From the NCBI GenBank assembly GCA_947374705.1, contig CANCDA010000036.1, positions 1 through 15,821 of the forward strand: DNA of 15,821 nucleotides. The letters are read 5' to 3'. Numbering within the stretch: position 1 is the first letter of the stretch; every line of letters begins with the position of its first letter. Shown piece by piece: positions 12,710 to 15,821 of the stretch. This stretch comes from Comamonadaceae bacterium. Lineage in GTDB: Bacteria; Pseudomonadota; Gammaproteobacteria; Burkholderiales; Burkholderiaceae_C. The position numbers and the translations under genes are program-made. Under the pieces are notes generated by a model. The model saw only the letters and a list, made by a program, of their open reading frames with translations. It was not told where the DNA came from and did not search any database.

Positions 12710-14221
12710 ATGAAACTTTCTCAATCCAACTTCACGCTCGGCTTGATGGCCGCAGCGGTTGTCAGTCTCACGGCCTGCGGGGGTGGGGGTGGTGGGGGCG
12801 CTGCCTCAACCGGCGGCACAGGTGGCACCGGCGCCACCGTGACAGGCGGTACAGGCGCCACCGTGACTGGCATTGCCGCCACCGGCTTGGCCATTGCCAA
12901 CGGCAGTGTCACGCTCAAATGCTCCTCAGGCACCACCGACGCCCAATCCACGCGCACCGATGGCAGCTACGCCATTAACATCAGCGGCGTCACCCTGCCA
13001 TGCGTGGCCCGGGTTGATTACATTGACACCACTACCAAAACCGCAAATAAACTGCACTCCCTGGTGTCCGCGGCGGGTAACGTCAACATCACGCCGGTCA
13101 CGGACATGCTGGTGGCTAATCTCACCAATGGTTCTGCCGCTGCTGCTTTTGATAATTTTGATGCAGGAAAAATCAATAGTTACACCAAAGAGCGCATCAG
13201 TACCGAGACCACCAATGTCAAAAACACGTTGATCAGTATGGGCGTGGACACCACCAAACTGAGCGATGATCTGATTGGCACCAAGTTTGTAGCGACATAT
13301 GGCTCCACCAAGGGCGACGATCAAGACAAAGTGCTGGACGCGATGAAGGTTTATCTGGATTCAAACAAGAAAACCCTCGAAAAAGTCGAAAGCGAGGGCT
13401 CCTCCGGGACAAGCAGCAGCAAAGGGTTTGCCACCAGCACCGGTTTAAAAACCAACAGCGTGGCCGGTCAAAGCTTGTATGCCGCAAACTGCGCCAGCTG
13501 TCATGGCGCTCGTATCTCAGATGCCATGAATTTCCAAAACACATTGAAAGCCATCGCCCAAAACAAAGGCGGGATGGGCGTCTTGTCGGCATCGATCAAA
13601 ACTGCGCAGGCCGATGACATAGCCACCTATTTGGCTTACGGTGCCGTCGCACCCATCACAACCGTGTTGCCAGCACAAACCATCAGTTTCACATCACCAG
13701 GCAATCAGACCTTGGGCGTGGCCACCCCCGCTCTAGTGGCCACCTCAAACGCGAATCTGGCGGTCACGATGGCCTCAAGCACACCCACCGTTTGCACTGT
13801 CACCAATACCGCGCTGACGCTGATGGCTGCAGGTCTCTGCACACTGACCGCCACGCAAGCGGGCAGCGCCTCGGTGGCTGCGGCCACGCCGGTGAGCTAC
13901 ACCTTCACGGTGGCGGCGAGCCCGTTACCGGTGACACCAGTCCCTGTAGCGGTGCCACCTGCTGTAGTGGTAGTTCCACCCGCTGTGGTGGGTGTTGCAG
14001 CTGCCGGAAAAGCCCTGTACGCCAGCAATAGTGTGATGAGTTGCGCAGCTTGCCATGGAACTCCACCGAGCAGCAACAAGGTATTGAATGGTGCCAATAA
14101 CCCACAAGGAATTCTTGCAGCCATCACCAATAACACCGGTGGCATGAACATGTTCGCAGGTAAGTTCACCACTCAAAACCTGGCCGACATCGCCGCCTAC
14201 CTGGCCACGCCGAATATTTAA
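12710..14221 (+). CDS. Diheme c-type lipoprotein with extra N-terminal domain (paralog 2)
   Basis: This 503-residue protein has lipobox L-T-A-C (Cys23), then a Gly run and T-G-G-T-G-A-T-V repeats. Residues about 55-235 form an extra domain absent from paralog 1: a beta part (G-S-V-T-L-K-C ... T-D-G-S-Y-A-I) followed by a helical, lysine-rich part. A cytochrome c domain (about 240-314) with CASCH at 261-265 is very close to that of paralog 1. One Ig-like module (about 322-402), a Pro/Val linker (about 404-427), and a second cytochrome c domain with CAACH at 445-449 and G-G-M-N-M-F complete it. It probably shares the extracytoplasmic electron-transfer role of its neighbour. The N-terminal domain may attach it to a partner. 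It is likely the last gene of the operon, ending before a REP-like repeat. Confidence 0.85.
   Translation: MKLSQSNFTLGLMAAAVVSLTACGGGGGGGAASTGGTGGTGATVTGGTGATVTGIAATGLAIANGSVTLKCSSGTTDAQSTRTDGSYAINISGVTLPCVARVDYIDTTTKTANKLHSLVSAAGNVNITPVTDMLVANLTNGSAAAAFDNFDAGKINSYTKERISTETTNVKNTLISMGVDTTKLSDDLIGTKFVATYGSTKGDDQDKVLDAMKVYLDSNKKTLEKVESEGSSGTSSSKGFATSTGLKTNSVAGQSLYAANCASCHGARISDAMNFQNTLKAIAQNKGGMGVLSASIKTAQADDIATYLAYGAVAPITTVLPAQTISFTSPGNQTLGVATPALVATSNANLAVTMASSTPTVCTVTNTALTLMAAGLCTLTATQAGSASVAAATPVSYTFTVAASPLPVTPVPVAVPPAVVVVPPAVVGVAAAGKALYASNSVMSCAACHGTPPSSNKVLNGANNPQGILAAITNNTGGMNMFAGKFTTQNLADIAAYLATPNI
12824..12871 (+). repeat. Two 24-base tandem repeats in a Gly/Thr linker
   Basis: Units 12824-12847 and 12848-12871 are near-identical and in frame, encoding G-T-G-A-T-V-T-G twice. 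They follow a G-rich stretch at 12779-12798 encoding the Gly run after the lipidated Cys. They are probably a flexible tether whose length can vary by slippage. Confidence 0.7.
13427..13648 (+). repeat. Duplicated cytochrome c module, copy 2
   Basis: Same length and reading phase as the copy at 11652-11873, without gaps. It encodes the first heme domain of paralog 2. Confidence 0.8.
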
Positions 14222-14252
14222 GAACTTGGCAAGCCAGAACGGCCCGTTTGTC

Positions 14253-14318
14253 ATTCCCGCTCCGGCGGGAATCCAGCAACACGGGCTTAAACGCTCAAAT
14301 GACCCTGGATACGGGTCA
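14253..14318. repeat. REP-like inverted repeat between convergent genes, possible terminator
   Basis: ATTCCCGC and GCGGGAAT form an 8-bp stem with a 4-base loop (14253-14272). Next to it ATCCAG (14271-14276) pairs with CTGGAT (14305-14310), and TGACCC (14300-14305) with GGGTCA (14313-14318), giving overlapping alternative hairpins. Stems of the form ATTCCCGC-N-GCGGGAAT followed by CCAG are widespread dispersed repeats in betaproteobacteria. Its place between two converging genes suits a bidirectional terminator, though there is no clear T run. Confidence 0.65.
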
Positions 14319-14327
14319 GAGGCTGTT

Positions 14328-15215
14328 TCACCTTAAATTCTGCGCAAAAAATGCCATCGTGCGCTCCCACGCCAGTTTGGCGGCTGCTGCGTCAAAGCGC
14401 GGGGTGGTGTCATTGTTAAACCCGTGCTGGGTACCCGCATAGCTGTGCGCGGTGTAGCGTGTGCCTGCGGCCTTCAACGCAGCCTCATACGTGGGCCAAG
14501 CCGCGTTGATGCGCTCGTCCACGCCTGCAAAATGGATCATCAAGGGCGCTTTGACTTTGGCGGCATCCTCTGCAGGTGGGTGGTTTCCGTAGAAGGGCAC
14601 GGCGGCGGCCAGATCGGGCAGGCGCGTGGCCAGGGTGTGCGCCATACCACCGCCATAGCAAAAACCCACCACACCTATCTTGCCGTTGCAGTCGGCACGC
14701 GCTCTCAACGCGGCTGCGGCGGCGATAAAGTCGGGCAGGGTCTTTTTCTGGTCCAGCGTGGCAAAAAGGGCGCGCGCCTTGTCCTCGTCGCCGGGGTAGC
14801 CACCCAGCGGGGTGAGGGCATCAGGCGCAAATGCTAGGTAACCGTCCAGCGCCAAGCGGCGGGTGATGTCTTCGATGTGCGGGTTCAGGCCCCGGTTTTC
14901 ATGCACGACCAATACCGTCGGCAGCTTAGTCGTGGCATTGGCCGGTTTGGCCACATAGGCTTTGATGCTGCCGTAGCCGTCGGGCGAGGCCACGGTGACC
15001 AGCTCGGTCTGAATGCGTTTGTCGTCCTTGGCCACCACCTGCGCGGCGGCGAAGTTGGGGCTGAGTGCGGCCAGCAGGCCTGCTGCCGTCAAGCCACCCA
15101 CCGCGAACTTTTGGGCGCGGTCTAAAAAGCCTCGGCGATCCAGGTCGCCATGCACATAGGCGTCAAACAAAATCAGCAGTTCTTGGTCAAAGTCGGCAGC
15201 GGTCAGGCGGGTCAT
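14328..15215 (-). CDS. Dienelactone hydrolase family protein, probable Tat export
   Basis: This 295-residue alpha/beta hydrolase starts with a helical lead, then D-R-R-G-F-L and a hydrophobic stretch (about 37-58) ending F-A-A-A-Q, resembling a Tat signal placed unusually far in (Arg27, Arg28). The catalytic triad fits dienelactone hydrolases: nucleophile Cys186 in G-F-C-Y-G-G, Asp233 in G-V-D-E-R, and His264 in Q-H-G-F-N-N. V-V-H-E-N-R-G-L with Glu106, which activates the Cys, is also present. It would hydrolyse a lactone or ester; the natural substrate is not evident and no aromatic-degradation genes adjoin, so it may be a general periplasmic esterase. A good AAGGA site precedes the ATG. 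It is convergent with the cytochrome operon and divergent from the next gene. Confidence 0.9.
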   Translation of the reverse strand: MTRLTAADFDQELLILFDAYVHGDLDRRGFLDRAQKFAVGGLTAAGLLAALSPNFAAAQVVAKDDKRIQTELVTVASPDGYGSIKAYVAKPANATTKLPTVLVVHENRGLNPHIEDITRRLALDGYLAFAPDALTPLGGYPGDEDKARALFATLDQKKTLPDFIAAAAALRARADCNGKIGVVGFCYGGGMAHTLATRLPDLAAAVPFYGNHPPAEDAAKVKAPLMIHFAGVDERINAAWPTYEAALKAAGTRYTAHSYAGTQHGFNNDTTPRFDAAAAKLAWERTMAFFAQNLR

Positions 15216-15286
15216 GGTCGATCCTTCCAGAGGGGTGGGTGATGATGGCGTGAAAAAATCGCAGCATAACCTGAGAAAATCAGCCC

Positions 15287-15733
15287 ATGCCTTTCAAAAA
15301 ATTTCTCATTCCCGCCGGTGGTGTTTTTCTCGTTGCCTATGCGTTTTATGCCTATAGCTGGCCCGGTGTGGCCGTGGCCTTGGGCGGGCTGGTGATGTGG
15401 ATGCTGCTGCACTTCACGCGCATGATGCACGTGCTCAAACGCGCGTCCAACCACCCCATCGGCACGGTGGGCAGTGCGGTCATGCTCAACGCCAAGCTGC
15501 AACCTGGCGTGACGCTGATGCACGTGGTGGCCATGACCAAGTCGCTCGGTGCCTTGCAGTCACCCAAAGACACGCAGCCCGAGATGTACCGTTGGACCGA
15601 TGGTTCCGACTCTCACGTCACCTGTGAATTCAGCCACGGCAAGCTGGTGAAGTGGGAGATGGTGCGTCCCGCCAGCCCCACAGAGAGCCCTGCTCAAACC
15701 CCTGCTCCGGCCAGCGACGCGGTCGCCCCGTAA
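15287..15733 (+). CDS. Small two-helix membrane protein, unknown function
   Basis: This 148-residue protein has two hydrophobic segments near the N-terminus (about 5-23 and 26-42) joined by a very short turn, forming a hairpin. It continues with F-T-R-M-M-H-V and a soluble domain of about 85 residues containing L-N-A-K-L-Q-P-G-V-T and T-C-E-F-S-H-G-K-L-V-K-W-E-M. The tail is Pro/Ala/Ser-rich. I do not recognise a characterised family. The turn is so short that both ends should lie on the same side of the membrane, probably the cytoplasm given the basic residues. It is divergent from the hydrolase gene with 71 bases between, and has no clear Shine-Dalgarno. The next gene begins 66 bases after its stop. 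Confidence 0.75.
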   Translation: MPFKKFLIPAGGVFLVAYAFYAYSWPGVAVALGGLVMWMLLHFTRMMHVLKRASNHPIGTVGSAVMLNAKLQPGVTLMHVVAMTKSLGALQSPKDTQPEMYRWTDGSDSHVTCEFSHGKLVKWEMVRPASPTESPAQTPAPASDAVAP

Positions 15734-15799
15734 AATCACACCTTCAACCCACGTTTTGCCAGTGTGTCTGGCCCAGAACCTACCCCGAGGAACGTATTC

Positions 15800-15821
15800 A
15801 TGAGCGCCCTAACCCCTTCAA
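15800..15821 (+). CDS. Start of a further gene (partial, seven codons)
   Basis: GAGGAA at 15787-15792 lies seven bases before the ATG at 15800, and the frame stays open to the window end, encoding M-S-A-L-T-P-S. This is too short to identify. The good Shine-Dalgarno spacing is the main support. Confidence 0.5.

Noticed and set aside
1..15821. tRNA, rRNA, CRISPR, insertion sequence or prophage signatures
   Set aside because: No cloverleaf with a T-loop signature, no regularly spaced repeats, no transposase or integrase frame, and no terminal inverted repeats with target duplications were seen.

Overview
The window is a gene-dense stretch of about 15.8 kb with no rRNA, tRNA, CRISPR array or insertion sequence that I can see. 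GC-rich codon use, a RadA end, QseBC-like regulators, glycine-rich lipoproteins beginning C-G-G-G and Ig-like repeats of the 'Q-T-I-T-F ... C-T-V' type all suggest a betaproteobacterium of the order Burkholderiales, most likely Comamonadaceae (Rhodoferax/Polaromonas-like). That placement is inference from protein character, not from a marker gene.

Region 1 (1-4367, + strand). After the 3' end of radA comes a tight run: a PepSY-like periplasmic protein, a DUF1924 cytochrome c resembling SHP (sphaeroides heme protein, an oxygen-binding cytochrome), a diheme cytochrome c (DHC), a cytochrome b561-type membrane protein, and an overlapping OmpR/QseB-type response regulator and QseC-type histidine kinase. 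This is the SHP-DHC-cytochrome b electron-transfer set with its own two-component system.

Region 2 (4368-8373). dsbD (+) encodes the membrane thiol reductant carrier. It meets, tail to tail with a 14-base gap, a two-gene minus-strand operon: a DUF6502 protein with a helix-turn-helix-like segment, and a DUF5666 lipoprotein coupled to it by ATGA overlap.

Region 3 (8374-14221, + strand). A divergent promoter region precedes a TlpA-like thioredoxin, a DUF4266 mini-lipoprotein ending in Cys-Gly-Cys-Asn, a DUF3570 outer-membrane barrel, an ApbE-like FMN transferase, and two related diheme lipoproteins that carry Ig-like repeats between their cytochrome domains. The gaps are only 12-45 bases, so the six genes look like one transcription unit. 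I regard this as the candidate undescribed system: a cell-envelope redox module.

Two sequence clues support this. A 13-bp near-palindrome occurs twice, once before dsbD and once, as the exact reverse complement, before the TlpA-led operon, suggesting shared control of DsbD and its likely client thioredoxin. The DUF3570 barrel also carries two S-G-A-S motifs, one preceded by D-N-V, like the flavin attachment motif used by ApbE, and an ApbE-like gene lies directly downstream. Against this, that ApbE has Gly where the family normally has a metal-binding Asp, and has no visible export signal.

Region 4 (14222-15821). A REP-like inverted repeat lies between convergent genes. It is followed by a minus-strand Tat-type dienelactone hydrolase family protein, a small two-helix membrane protein of unknown role, and the first seven codons of another gene.
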